Below, piece after piece: positions 26,597 through 35,444 of a stretch of DNA of 64,000 nucleotides (its first letter is position 1; each line of letters opens with the position of its first letter). Below the pieces are notes generated by a model, which saw only the letters and a program-made list of their open reading frames with translations, was not told where the DNA came from and made no database searches. The position numbers and the translations under genes were made by a program. Source of the DNA: Planctomycetota bacterium (GTDB taxonomy: Bacteria > Planctomycetota > J058); NCBI GenBank assembly GCA_023954375.1, contig JAMLIC010000003.1, positions 124,001 to 188,000 of the forward strand. The letters run 5' to 3'.

Positions 26597-27658
26597 ATGA
26601 CGAACCCTCTCCCGACCTTGCCGGCGGGGCGTCGACGGTCGACGCCCCGCCGGCTCGCTCTCCCGCTGGCGGCCCTCGCCGTCGCGGCGATCTGGACCTC
26701 CCCCGCGTTCGCCCAGGCGGTGTCGGTGACGCCGACCGCCCGCACCAACGCCGTGATCACGGCCAGCGCGCTGAACGTGCGCACCGGCCCGGGGACGAGC
26801 TACCGGATCCTCGGATCGCTGCCGCGCGGGACGCAGGTGGTGATCGTGGGCACCTCGGGCAACTGGCGGCAGATCGAGCTCGGGCCCGACACCCGGGGCT
26901 GGGTCTACTTCGCGTACCTGGCGGCGGCCCCGGGGGCGGCCTCGACCGCCCCCGCCCCGGCGGCCCCGGCGGCGCCGCCGGCCCCGAGCGCCGCCGCTCC
27001 GGCGGCCCCGGCGGCCGGGACGACCCCGACGAACGGCAACCAGCTGGCCGCCCTCCTGAACGGTCTGCGCAACACCGGCGGGAGCCAGACGACGAGGCCG
27101 GCGCCCACGACGAGCCCGGCCACGACGAGCCCGGCCACGACGAGCCCGGCCACGACGAGCCCGGCCACGACGAGCCCGACGACCCTGCCTCCGGCCACGG
27201 GGAACCAGCCCAGCCAGGTCACCAGCGCGCCCTCGAAGGCCGGCTACATCCAGCTCCCGGCCTCGGGCTCCGGCTACTACGGCTACCGCGGGGCGAACGC
27301 CCGCTGGGGGCAGCCCCGCCTGGTCTACGGGATCGAGCGGATCGGGCGCCGCTTCGCCGGGGCGAACGCGGGCGACATGGGCGTCGGCGACCTGAGCCTG
27401 CAGAACGGCGGGCCGATCCCGGGGCACAAGAGCCACCAGGTCGGGATCGACGTGGACGTGCGGCCGGTCCGGACGGACAAGGCGAGGCAGCCGGTGACGA
27501 TCAACGACAAGGAGTACAGCCAGCAGCACACGCGCACGCTGATCGGCCTTTTCCAGTCGGAGCTGCAGATCGCCCTGATCCTCTTCAACGACTCGAAGAT
27601 CCCCGGCGTCCGCCACTGGCCGAACCACCACAACCACTTCCACGCCCGGGTCCGGTGA
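26597..27658 (+). CDS. Secreted SH3 / MepA-like murein endopeptidase
   Basis: 353 residues, ATG 26597; the RBS GGAGGA is followed by its complement TCCTCC just before the ATG. Signal peptide RRLALPLAALAVAAIWTSP with AFA cleavage. Bacterial SH3 domain at about 45-115 (ASALNVRTGPGTSYRILGSL, GWVYFAYL). A low-complexity Ala/Pro linker and five TTSPA repeats follow. The C-terminal domain has penicillin-insensitive murein endopeptidase (M74) signatures: GHKSHQVGIDVDVRP (His...Asp) and HWPNHHNHFHARV (H-x-H). It should cleave peptidoglycan cross-links in the periplasm, with SH3 binding the wall. Confidence 0.88.
   Translation: MTNPLPTLPAGRRRSTPRRLALPLAALAVAAIWTSPAFAQAVSVTPTARTNAVITASALNVRTGPGTSYRILGSLPRGTQVVIVGTSGNWRQIELGPDTRGWVYFAYLAAAPGAASTAPAPAAPAAPPAPSAAAPAAPAAGTTPTNGNQLAALLNGLRNTGGSQTTRPAPTTSPATTSPATTSPATTSPATTSPTTLPPATGNQPSQVTSAPSKAGYIQLPASGSGYYGYRGANARWGQPRLVYGIERIGRRFAGANAGDMGVGDLSLQNGGPIPGHKSHQVGIDVDVRPVRTDKARQPVTINDKEYSQQHTRTLIGLFQSELQIALILFNDSKIPGVRHWPNHHNHFHARVR
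27107..27181 (+). repeat. 15-bp in-frame minisatellite encoding TTSPA repeats
   Basis: Five near-identical tandem copies of ACGACGAGCCCGGCC starting at 27107, 27122, 27137, 27152 and 27167, inside the linker of the murein endopeptidase. Copy number could change the linker length without breaking the frame. Confidence 0.85.
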
Positions 27659-27662
27659 GGTC

Positions 27663-28726
27663 ATGAAGAAGAGCCGCCTGACCGTGCACGTCCTGCGTGA
27701 GCTGGGGGTCGCCTGCGCCGGCGCCGTGGTGGGCGCGGTGCTCGTCGGGGTGCTGACGCCGACGCCCGAGCCGGCCGCCGCGCCCCGCGCCGCCGCGGCC
27801 CCGCGGCGACCCCGCGCCGCGCGCCCGCGCCAGGCGGCGCTCGCGCCGACCGGCTGCGCCCACGGCGCCACGCGCCGGCGGGCGCGTCGGCGCACGCGGC
27901 CGCCGACGACGGCGAGGCCGCGGCGGAGCGCGCCCTGGCGCTGATCGACGTGGCCCTGGCGGCGCACCGCCGGGCGCTCGACGAGGACGGCGACACGTGC
28001 GAGGCGAACCAGGAGGCCGACGCGGCGCACGCCGCGCTCACGGCGGCCATGCAGGCCGACCCCCGCACCGTCGAGCGCGTCGCGGGGCGGCTCCAGACCA
28101 CGCGCGACCCGCTCGAGGCGGAGGTCCTGGCGGCCCTGCTCGGCCAGTTCGCCGACCCGGCCGTCGAGCAGGCCGCGCTCGAGCTGGCCGCGAAGAGCGC
28201 CGACCCGGCCCTGCGGGTCGTCGGCTTCGACCTGCTCGACGCGCTCGACCTGCCGTCGGCGCGCCCGGTCGCGCTCGCCGCGCTCGACCGCGAGGTCGAC
28301 ACGGACGTGCGCCGCGCGGCGCTCCACGCCCTCCCGCCGCCGGACGGCGCGTCGATCGACGAGGCCGTCGAGGTCGTCAGCCGCCTCGTGCGCGTCGTCG
28401 CCCAGGACGCCGACCCCGAGACGCGGCGCCGCGCGGCGCGCGTCCTCGGCGACTGGAGCCCCGCGCCCGAGGCGCTCGAGGGCCTCGTCGCGGCGCTGCG
28501 CCGCGACGCCGCCCCCGAGGTGCGCGCCGGCGCCGCGTTCGGGCTCGAGCTGGCGCGCACGGCCGACCCGCGCGCCCGCGCGGCGCTCGTGGCGGCGCTC
28601 GAGGACGAGGACGAGCTCGTGCGCGAGAACGCGTGGCGGGCCCTCGGCGCGGCCGCCCCGCTGAACCGGGCCGAGCACGCGGCCTGGGTCGCCTATCGCG
28701 ACGCGCGCGAGTCGCTCGGGTACTGA
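27663..28726 (+). CDS. Membrane-anchored HEAT-repeat protein (apparent frameshift)
   Basis: ATG 27663 directly follows the endopeptidase stop, with GAGG overlapping it, so the two are coupled. The first frame gives a membrane anchor (ELGVACAGAVVGAVLVGVL) and a Pro/Ala/Arg linker. The sequence then continues in another frame (AHAAADDGEAAAERALALID, then VALAAHRRALDEDGDT) to a stop at 28726, so a frame change lies between about 27780 and 27890 in a GC-rich, repeat-like stretch. The second part holds HEAT/PBS-lyase-type repeats: VRRAALHALPPPDGA, TRRRAARVLGDWS, VRAGAAFGLELARTAD, VRENAWRALGAAAP. If the shift is real, the soluble repeat part might begin at GTG 27950 instead. Function: probable protein-binding scaffold in the envelope. 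Confidence 0.6.
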
Positions 28727-28859
28727 CCCCTCTCCCTCCCCTCCACCGGCACGGTCTGTGCGCGCACCCTCCCGGGCCGGGGAGGGCGACGGCCGCAGCG
28801 TCGCGGGCGAGACGCCGGCGGCGCGTCGGGACGCCCGCGACCCCGCAGCGGAGGTGCGC

Positions 28860-29921
28860 GTGAGGGCCAGCGGCCGTGAGGGATGGTGGTCGGCGTACGG
28901 CGACCGGGGCCAGGTCGTCGTGATCACCGGCGCCTCGGCGGGCGTCGGGCGGGCCACGGCGCGGGCCTTCGCCGACCGCGGGGCGCGGATCGGGCTGATC
29001 GCGCGCGGCGTCGAGCGCCTGCGCGCCACCGCCCGCGAGGTGGAGGAGCGCGGCGGCAAGGCGCTGGTGCTCCCGCTGGACGTCGCCGACGCCGACCGCG
29101 TCGAGGACGCGGCCGCGCGCGTCGAGGAGACGTTCGGCCCGATCGACGTGTGGGTCAACAACGCCATGACCACCGTGTTCGCGCCGGTCAAGGACATGAC
29201 CCCCGACGAGGTCCGGCGCGTGACCGAGGTCACCTACCTGGGCTACGTCCACGGGACCCTCGCGGCGCTGCGGCGCATGCTCCCGCGCGACCGGGGGACG
29301 ATCGTGCAGGTCGGGTCGGCGCTCGCCTACCGGGCGATCCCCCTGCAGAGCGCTTACTGCGCGGCGAAGCACGCGGTCGAGGGCTTCACCGAGGCGCTGC
29401 GCACCGAGCTCATGCACGACGGCGCCGGGGTCAAGGTGACGTCGGTGCACCTGCCGGCCGTGAACACGCCGCAGTTCGAGTGGGTCAAGTCGAAGATGCC
29501 CCGCCGCGCGCAGCCCGTGCCGCCGATCTACGAGCCCGAGGTCGCCGCGCGCGCGATCGCCTGGGCGGCCCACCACCCCGACCGCCGCGACCTGAAGGTC
29601 GGCTGGCCCACCCTGCGGGCGATCTTCGGCACCCGGATCGCCCCGGCGGTGGCCGACCGCGTCCTGGCGCGCTCGGGGTTCGACGCGCAGCAGACCGACG
29701 AGCCGGAGGACCCGCACCGGCCGCACAACCTGTGGCGCCCGGTCCCCGGCGAGTTCGCCGCGCGCGGGCGCTTCAGCGACCGGGCCGCGCGGCGGAGCCC
29801 GCTCACCTGGGCCAGCATGCACCGGGGCGCGCTGGCGGTGGCCGCCGGCGGCGCCGCGGCGGTGCTCGTCGCCGTGGCGGGCCGGCGCCTGCTCGGCGCG
29901 CCGCTGCCCGGGTGGACCTGA
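28860..29921 (+). CDS. Short-chain dehydrogenase/reductase with C-terminal membrane tail
   Basis: 353 residues from GTG 28860 (GGAGG at 28850). NAD(P)-binding TGASAGVGRATARAF, NNAMTT (NNA-G region), catalytic Ser in VGSALAYRAIPLQ and YCAAKHAVEGF (Y-x-x-x-K). After the ~280-residue SDR core comes an extension (FDAQQTDEPEDPHRPHNLW) and a terminal hydrophobic helix (GALAVAAGGAAAVLVAVAG), typical of the long SDR group often found with stress genes. Substrate unknown. It lies 40 bp before the rhodopsin-transducer-like gene. Confidence 0.85.
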   Translation: MRASGREGWWSAYGDRGQVVVITGASAGVGRATARAFADRGARIGLIARGVERLRATAREVEERGGKALVLPLDVADADRVEDAAARVEETFGPIDVWVNNAMTTVFAPVKDMTPDEVRRVTEVTYLGYVHGTLAALRRMLPRDRGTIVQVGSALAYRAIPLQSAYCAAKHAVEGFTEALRTELMHDGAGVKVTSVHLPAVNTPQFEWVKSKMPRRAQPVPPIYEPEVAARAIAWAAHHPDRRDLKVGWPTLRAIFGTRIAPAVADRVLARSGFDAQQTDEPEDPHRPHNLWRPVPGEFAARGRFSDRAARRSPLTWASMHRGALAVAAGGAAAVLVAVAGRRLLGAPLPGWT

Positions 29922-29961
29922 GCGGCGGCGACGGATCGAGGGGGGGCAGGAGACCTGCGAC

Positions 29962-30339
29962 ATGCCTCGAGCGATCGGGCGGCGGCGCTGGGCGATTCCG
30001 GAGGGGTACATTCCGGCCTGGAGCACGGGCCCCGAGCCCCAGATGACCAGCCACGAGACGCTGTGCCTGCTGAACGCCTCGGACGAGGACGCCCACCTGG
30101 AGCTCATGGTCTTCTTCGAGGGGCGCGACCCGTGCGGCCCGTACCGGCTGACCCTGCCGGCGCGGCGGACGAAGCACGTGCGCCTGAACGAGCTCCAGGA
30201 CCCCGAGCCGCTGCCGCGCGACACCGACTTCGCGACGGTGGTCGAGAGCGACCAGCCGATCGTCGTGCAGCACACGCGGCTGGACTCGCGGCAGGCGGCG
30301 AACGCCCTCATGACGACCCTGGCGTTCGCGGACGAGTAG
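29962..30339 (+). CDS. Sensory rhodopsin transducer (ASRT) family protein
   Basis: 125 residues matching the whole length of the small soluble family typified by the Anabaena sensory rhodopsin transducer: WAIPEGYIPAWSTGPEPQ, SHETLCLLNASDEDAHLEL, VFFEGRDPCGPYRLTLPARR, TKHVRLNELQDPEPLPRDTD and PIVVQHTRLDSRQAANALM. The Anabaena protein is a beta-sandwich tetramer that binds the photoreceptor. No rhodopsin gene is in this window, so here it is an orphan member, with a light-independent role likely. Preceded by GGGGGCAGGAGA; followed after 31 bp by the GH15 gene, probably in one operon with the SDR. Confidence 0.9.
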   Translation: MPRAIGRRRWAIPEGYIPAWSTGPEPQMTSHETLCLLNASDEDAHLELMVFFEGRDPCGPYRLTLPARRTKHVRLNELQDPEPLPRDTDFATVVESDQPIVVQHTRLDSRQAANALMTTLAFADE

Positions 30340-30370
30340 GACCACCGACGACACCCGACGCGGAGGCGAC

Positions 30371-32245
30371 ATGGCGTACCGGCCGATCGACGCGCACGGC
30401 CTCGTGGGGAACATGCACACGGCCGCGCTGGTCACCGACGACGGGTCGATCGACTGGCTGTGCCTGCCGCGGTTCGACGCGCCGAGCGTCTTCGCCGCGC
30501 TGCTCGACGACCGCAAGGGCGGCTGCTTCCGGATCGCGCCCGACCTGCCGGACCTGGTGACGCGGCAGTTCTACCTGCCCGACACCAACGTGCTCGTGAC
30601 CCGGTTCGTCTCGCCGGCGTGCCTCGCCGAGGTCGTCGACTTCATGCCGGTCTCTCGCGCGCGCCACGCCCAGGCGAGCCGGCCGGACCTCGTCCGCATG
30701 CTCCGGATCGAGTTCGGGCAGGGGACGTTCCGGCTCGAGTGCCGGCCGGCCTTCGACTACGCGCGCGCGCCGCACCGGGCTGCGCGCACCGACGGCGGGG
30801 TCGCCTTCGACGCCGGCGACGGGCGCCGGCTCATGCTCAGCAGCACGTCGCCGCTCGACGTCGACGACCAAGGCGGGGCCGTCGCCTCGCTCCCCCTGGC
30901 GGCGGGGCAGCAGGTGGTCCTCTCGCTCAACTGGGGCGACGACCTCCCCGAGCCCTACCGGCGCGTGACCCACGAGGAGGCGGACGACCTGCTGATCGAC
31001 ACGATCGAGTACTGGCGGGCCTGGATCGCGCGCTGCACCTACGGCGGCCACTGGCAGGACCGTGTGCGGCGCTCGGCCCTGGCGCTCAAGCTGCTCACCT
31101 ACGAGCCCACGGGCGCGATCGTCGCCGCGCCGACGACGAGCCTGCCCGAGTGGGTCGGCGGGGCGCGCAACTGGGACTACCGGTTCACGTGGCTCCGCGA
31201 CGCCGCCTTCACGGTGTTCGCGCTCATGCGCATCGGCTTCACGGAGGAGGCCGCGCGCTTCATGGCCTGGCTGGAGCAGCGCAGCCACGAGCTGGAGCCC
31301 GGGCGCATGCTCCGCCCGCTCTACGGGATCGACGGGCGCCACGAGACGGTCGAGGAGGAGCTCCCGCACCTCGAGGGCTACAAGGGCTCCCGCCCGGTGC
31401 GCATCGGCAACGCCGCCTACGACCAGCTGCAGCTCGACGTCTTCGGCACGGTCATGGACGCGGCCTACCTGCACGACCGCCACGCCGCCCCGCTCTCGCA
31501 CGGGCTGTGGCTCGAGCTGCGCCAGCTCGTCGACCGCGTCGCCCGCCACTGGCGCGACACCGACCACGGCCCGTGGGAGGTGCGCAGCGAGACGCTGAAC
31601 TTCACCTACTCGAAGGTCATGTGCTGGGTGGCGCTCGACCGCGGCCTGCGCCTCTCCCGCGACCGCGGCCTCCCGGCCGACGTCGACCGCTGGCGCCAGG
31701 AGCGCGACGCCGTCTACGAGGAGGTGATGAAGCGCGGGTGGGACCCGCGGCAGCGCACGTTCACGGCCGCCTTCGAGACGCCGGGGCTCGACGCCTCCTG
31801 CCTGATCTTCCCGATCGTCTCCTTCCTCGCGCCCAACGACCCGCTCATGATCGACACGCTGCGGGCGATCGACCGGCCGAAGGCCATGGGCGGGCTCATG
31901 TCCGACTTCATGGTCCACCGCTACGACACCGACGCGACCGACGACGGCGTCGGCGGCCCCGAGGGCGCGTTCAACATGTGCACCTTCTGGCTGGTCGAGG
32001 CGCTGACCAAGGCCGGCCGCACGGACCACCGGCTCCTCGACCGCGCCCACCTGATCTTCGACCGGCTCATGGCCGAGGCCAACCACCTGGGCCTCTTCGC
32101 CGAGCAGACCAGCGCCAGGGGCGAGGCCCTGGGCAACTTCCCCCAGGGCCTCACGCACCTGTCGTTCATCACCGCCGCCTGCGAGCTCGACGGCGCGCTC
32201 GGGGCCCTGCGGACGGGCAGGACGCGGCCGGAGCGGGCGGTGTGA
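30371..32245 (+). CDS. Glycoside hydrolase family 15 (glucoamylase/trehalase-like)
   Basis: 624 residues, ATG 30371 with GGAGG ahead. N-terminal beta-sandwich domain (YRPIDAHGLVGNMHTAALVT, DGSIDWLCLPRFDAPSVFAA, the signature of bacterial GH15), then an alpha/alpha-barrel with NWDYRFTWLRDAAFTVFAL (acid region), and HLGLFAEQTSARGEALGNFP preceding QGLTHLSFI, where the glutamate of LFAEQ matches the catalytic base of the family. No signal peptide, so cytoplasmic. Bacterial members of this length hydrolyse trehalose or malto-oligosaccharides. Co-oriented with the ASRT-like and SDR genes, a grouping that suggests stress metabolism (inference). Confidence 0.9.
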   Translation: MAYRPIDAHGLVGNMHTAALVTDDGSIDWLCLPRFDAPSVFAALLDDRKGGCFRIAPDLPDLVTRQFYLPDTNVLVTRFVSPACLAEVVDFMPVSRARHAQASRPDLVRMLRIEFGQGTFRLECRPAFDYARAPHRAARTDGGVAFDAGDGRRLMLSSTSPLDVDDQGGAVASLPLAAGQQVVLSLNWGDDLPEPYRRVTHEEADDLLIDTIEYWRAWIARCTYGGHWQDRVRRSALALKLLTYEPTGAIVAAPTTSLPEWVGGARNWDYRFTWLRDAAFTVFALMRIGFTEEAARFMAWLEQRSHELEPGRMLRPLYGIDGRHETVEEELPHLEGYKGSRPVRIGNAAYDQLQLDVFGTVMDAAYLHDRHAAPLSHGLWLELRQLVDRVARHWRDTDHGPWEVRSETLNFTYSKVMCWVALDRGLRLSRDRGLPADVDRWRQERDAVYEEVMKRGWDPRQRTFTAAFETPGLDASCLIFPIVSFLAPNDPLMIDTLRAIDRPKAMGGLMSDFMVHRYDTDATDDGVGGPEGAFNMCTFWLVEALTKAGRTDHRLLDRAHLIFDRLMAEANHLGLFAEQTSARGEALGNFPQGLTHLSFITAACELDGALGALRTGRTRPERAV

Positions 32246-32248
32246 GGC

Positions 32249-35227
32249 TCACCAGCGGATACCGGTGATCCTACGCACGCGGAAGTTGGTGCGGTCGACG
32301 AGCACCAGGCGGCCCTCGGCGTCGATCGCGAGGCCCTGGGGGCTGCTCACGCGCGCTTGCCGCGAGGGGCCGCCGTCGCCCTGGTACTCCGGCCAGCCCG
32401 GGGTGCCCGTGAGCCGGCTCACGATCCCCTCGACATCGATGCGGTAGACGACGTGCCAGGAGCCGTCCGAGACGTACACCGTCCCGTCCGCGTCCACCGC
32501 CACGCCCCAGCCGCCGTTGCCGGCGAAGGTGGTGATCACGCCGGTGGCCGCCGACATCCGGCGGACGCGGCGGTTGTCGAGGTCGACGACGAACAGGTCG
32601 CCCGCGGGTCCGACCGCGAGGTCCGCGGGCCGCGCCAGCGCCGCGCCCGTCGCGGGGCCGCCGTCACCCGAGAACCCGTACGCCCCGGTGCCGGCGACCG
32701 TGGTCACCACGCCCGTGACGGCGTCCACGCGCCGGATGCGGTGGTTCTCCGTGTCCGCGATCAACAGGTTGCCCGTGGCGTCGAACGCGAGACCCTGGGG
32801 CCGATCGAGCTGGGTCTCCGTCGCGGCGAGCCCGTCGCCATTGAAGCCGTAGGCGCCCGTGCCGGCGACGACCACGGCCGCGCCGCTCTGGGCGTCGATC
32901 CGGACGATCACGCTCTGCCCGGGCAGCGCGACGTGGACCTCCCCGGCGGGGCTCACGGCCACCCCGGCGGGGTAGCTCTGGGCCGGGAGCGTCGCGAGCG
33001 AGTCGATGAGCCCGTCGACGACGAAGCGGCGGAGCCGGAGGTTGTTCGAGTCGACGACGAGGACCGCCTCGTCCGGCCCGATCGCCACGCCCCAGGGCTG
33101 GTCGAAGCGGGCCAGGGAGGCCGGGCCGCCGTCGCCCGCGAAGCCCGCGATCCCGTCGCCGGCGATCGTCTCGATCACCGGCTCGGCCGGCGTGCGCACC
33201 GTCACCGCATCGGACGGCGCCGAGCCGGTGTTGGTGTTCCAGTCCCAGGCGAGGACCCGGTAGTCGTACTCCGTGTCGGCCGCGGCGCTCTGGTCGAGGC
33301 CCCAGGGCACACCGGGGCTCGCCCAGCCGACGTCCGCGAAGGTCCCTTCACCGGCGGGGCTGCGCTGGATGACGTGGTCCGTCTGGCTCGAGGCGGTCCA
33401 CGTGAGCCGCACGACGCCGGGGCTGATCGCGCGGCCCGCGACGTCCGTCGGCGGCGCCAGCGAGCCGGGGCCCTGGCCGCCCGTGGCGGCGCTGGCCACG
33501 TTCGACGGCGCGGAGCGGACGCCGCCCGCGTACTCGGCCAGGACCCGGTACTCGTAGGTCGTACCCGGCGGGAGCCACGTGTCCTCGTAGAAGGTCGTGT
33601 TCGCCGGCACCGAGGTGAGGAAGAAGAACTCGCCCGGCGGCTCGCGGCGCTCGATGACGAACGAGGTCTCCTCGTGCGAGGGGTCGCTCCAGGTGAGCCC
33701 GATCCGGTCGTCCGCCAGGAGGAACGCCGAGAGCCCCGAGGGGGCGGGGACGGCCGGCGTGACGATCGCGACGACCGAGGACGGCGTCATGGGCTGGCTG
33801 AAGTAGAGCGCGCGGACGCGATACTGGTACTCGGTGCCGCCCTGGAGGCCCTGATCGAGGTAGTTCGACGCCCCCGACGGCACCCAGCCCACCGCCAGCC
33901 ACTGCTCGAGCTCCGCGCTGTAGCGCTCGATCTGGAAGCCCGACTCGTCCCACGAGGTGTTCGTCCAGCTCACGAACGCCTGGCTCCAGGACGAGGCCCA
34001 GACCGTGACGTTCGCGGGCGCCGGGTAGACGGGCGTCGTGACCGACACGACCTCGGAGGGGGTCATGGGTTGGGTCGCGTAGACGGCACGCACGCGGTAC
34101 TGGTAGTCGAAGCCGCCCTGGAGGCCCTGGTCGAGGTAGCTGCTCGCCCCGGACGGCGCCCAGCCCACCGCCAGCCACTGCTCGAGCTCCGCGCTGTAGC
34201 GCTCGATCTGGAAGCTCGACTCGTCCCACGAGGTGTTCGTCCAGCTCAGGAACACCTGGTTCCAGGCGAAGGCCTGCGCCGAGACGTTCGTCGGCGTTGG
34301 GTAGACCGGCGTCGTGACGTGGACGACCTCGGAGGGGGTCATGGGCTGACCCGCGAGGAGGGCCCGCACGCGGTACTCGTACGAGGTGGCCTCGGCCAGT
34401 GCTTCGTCCAGGTGGCTGCTGGCGTTCGCCGGCAGGTCGGCGACTCCCACGAACTCGGTCACGCCGCCGCCGCGCCGCTCGACCCGAAAGCCCGACTCAT
34501 CGCTCGACGTGTTGGTCCAGGTCAGCAGCACCCGGTTCCACGCGGTCGCCTGGGCGCCGATCCCGGCGGGGGCGGGGTAGGCCGGCGTGGTGACGGTCGA
34601 GCCCGCCGAGGGCGGCGACTCCACGCCCGAGGCGTGACGCGCGACCACCCGATACTCATACGACGTCTCACCCAGGAGCCCGCCGTGCTGAAATGTGGTC
34701 AGGTTGGCAGCGGTGTTGCCCGCCGCCGAGAACTCTCCGACGCCGGCCGGTGAGCGGACCTCGACCCGGAACTCCGCCTCGTCGGAGGTCGTGTCGATCC
34801 AGCTCACCTGCACGGCGTTCCACGCCGTCGCCACGGCGGTCACCCCGGTCGGACTCGGGTAGGCGGCGGTCGTCGCTTCCGCCACGTTCGAGGGCTGCGA
34901 CGTCTGGCCGGAGTTGTTGGCCGCGAGGACCCGCCACTCGTAGGCGGTCGACGCGGTCACGCCCAGGTCCACGTACGACGTGGAGTTCGCGGGGAGCGTC
35001 GCGATCTGCGCGAACTGCCCGCCGACCGGTCGTCGCTGGACCCGGTACTCCGTCTCCTTCTTGGCGTTGTCCATCCAGGACAGCGACACCTGATTCCACG
35101 CCTGCGGCGTGGCGACCAGGTTGGTCGGCGCCTGGAGCCCGCCGGCCTGCGCCTTCGCCGGCTCCGTGGCTGCCAGAGCGATCAGACCAGCGACGACCCA
35201 GAAGCCGCCGCATGGACGCGAGTTCAA
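32249..35227 (-). CDS. Secreted protein with seven FN3 domains and NHL repeats
   Basis: 992 residues if started at TTG 35227, the only plausible start next to an RBS-like GGGGGTGGGG on the minus strand and directly before a signal peptide (GGFWVVAGLIALAATEPAKA). Seven fibronectin type III domains follow, each opening like APTNLVATPQAWNQVSLSW, then six NHL-type repeats forming a propeller (DRPQGLAFDATGNLLIADTE, ARPADLAVGPAGDLFVVDLD, WGVAVDADGTVYVSDG). FN3 domains 4 and 5 are nearly identical. The protein is extracellular or surface-bound and probably binds partners or polysaccharides; no enzyme motif is seen. It converges on the GH15 gene with a 3-bp gap. Confidence 0.85.
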   Translation of the reverse strand: MNSRPCGGFWVVAGLIALAATEPAKAQAGGLQAPTNLVATPQAWNQVSLSWMDNAKKETEYRVQRRPVGGQFAQIATLPANSTSYVDLGVTASTAYEWRVLAANNSGQTSQPSNVAEATTAAYPSPTGVTAVATAWNAVQVSWIDTTSDEAEFRVEVRSPAGVGEFSAAGNTAANLTTFQHGGLLGETSYEYRVVARHASGVESPPSAGSTVTTPAYPAPAGIGAQATAWNRVLLTWTNTSSDESGFRVERRGGGVTEFVGVADLPANASSHLDEALAEATSYEYRVRALLAGQPMTPSEVVHVTTPVYPTPTNVSAQAFAWNQVFLSWTNTSWDESSFQIERYSAELEQWLAVGWAPSGASSYLDQGLQGGFDYQYRVRAVYATQPMTPSEVVSVTTPVYPAPANVTVWASSWSQAFVSWTNTSWDESGFQIERYSAELEQWLAVGWVPSGASNYLDQGLQGGTEYQYRVRALYFSQPMTPSSVVAIVTPAVPAPSGLSAFLLADDRIGLTWSDPSHEETSFVIERREPPGEFFFLTSVPANTTFYEDTWLPPGTTYEYRVLAEYAGGVRSAPSNVASAATGGQGPGSLAPPTDVAGRAISPGVVRLTWTASSQTDHVIQRSPAGEGTFADVGWASPGVPWGLDQSAAADTEYDYRVLAWDWNTNTGSAPSDAVTVRTPAEPVIETIAGDGIAGFAGDGGPASLARFDQPWGVAIGPDEAVLVVDSNNLRLRRFVVDGLIDSLATLPAQSYPAGVAVSPAGEVHVALPGQSVIVRIDAQSGAAVVVAGTGAYGFNGDGLAATETQLDRPQGLAFDATGNLLIADTENHRIRRVDAVTGVVTTVAGTGAYGFSGDGGPATGAALARPADLAVGPAGDLFVVDLDNRRVRRMSAATGVITTFAGNGGWGVAVDADGTVYVSDGSWHVVYRIDVEGIVSRLTGTPGWPEYQGDGGPSRQARVSSPQGLAIDAEGRLVLVDRTNFRVRRITGIRW
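33833..34259 (-). repeat. Recently duplicated 276-bp FN3 coding unit
   Basis: Within the FN3/NHL gene, the stretch around 33833-33983 is nearly identical to 34109-34259, offset by 276 bp (92 codons, one FN3 domain). The shared peptide includes SFQIERYSAELEQWLAVGW versus GFQIERYSAELEQWLAVGW. Only scattered substitutions separate them. Confidence 0.85.
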
Positions 35228-35444
35228 GCCCCACCCCCTTACCGCGGTGTTGTGGCAGGGGCGCCAGGTGCATGCAAGCAGACCTGCAGTCAACCACTCC
35301 GAAGGTTGTGCGATCAAGGTTTGCGGAGGGGCGCGGACAGCGCGGGCCCAGCCTCGATCCCAGGCAGTGACCGGCGAGTGCTGCGCGCACCCGAGGGGCG
35401 GACGAAGGCCCCTCCGCCGGATCCGCGACGTGCCTCGCCAGGTC

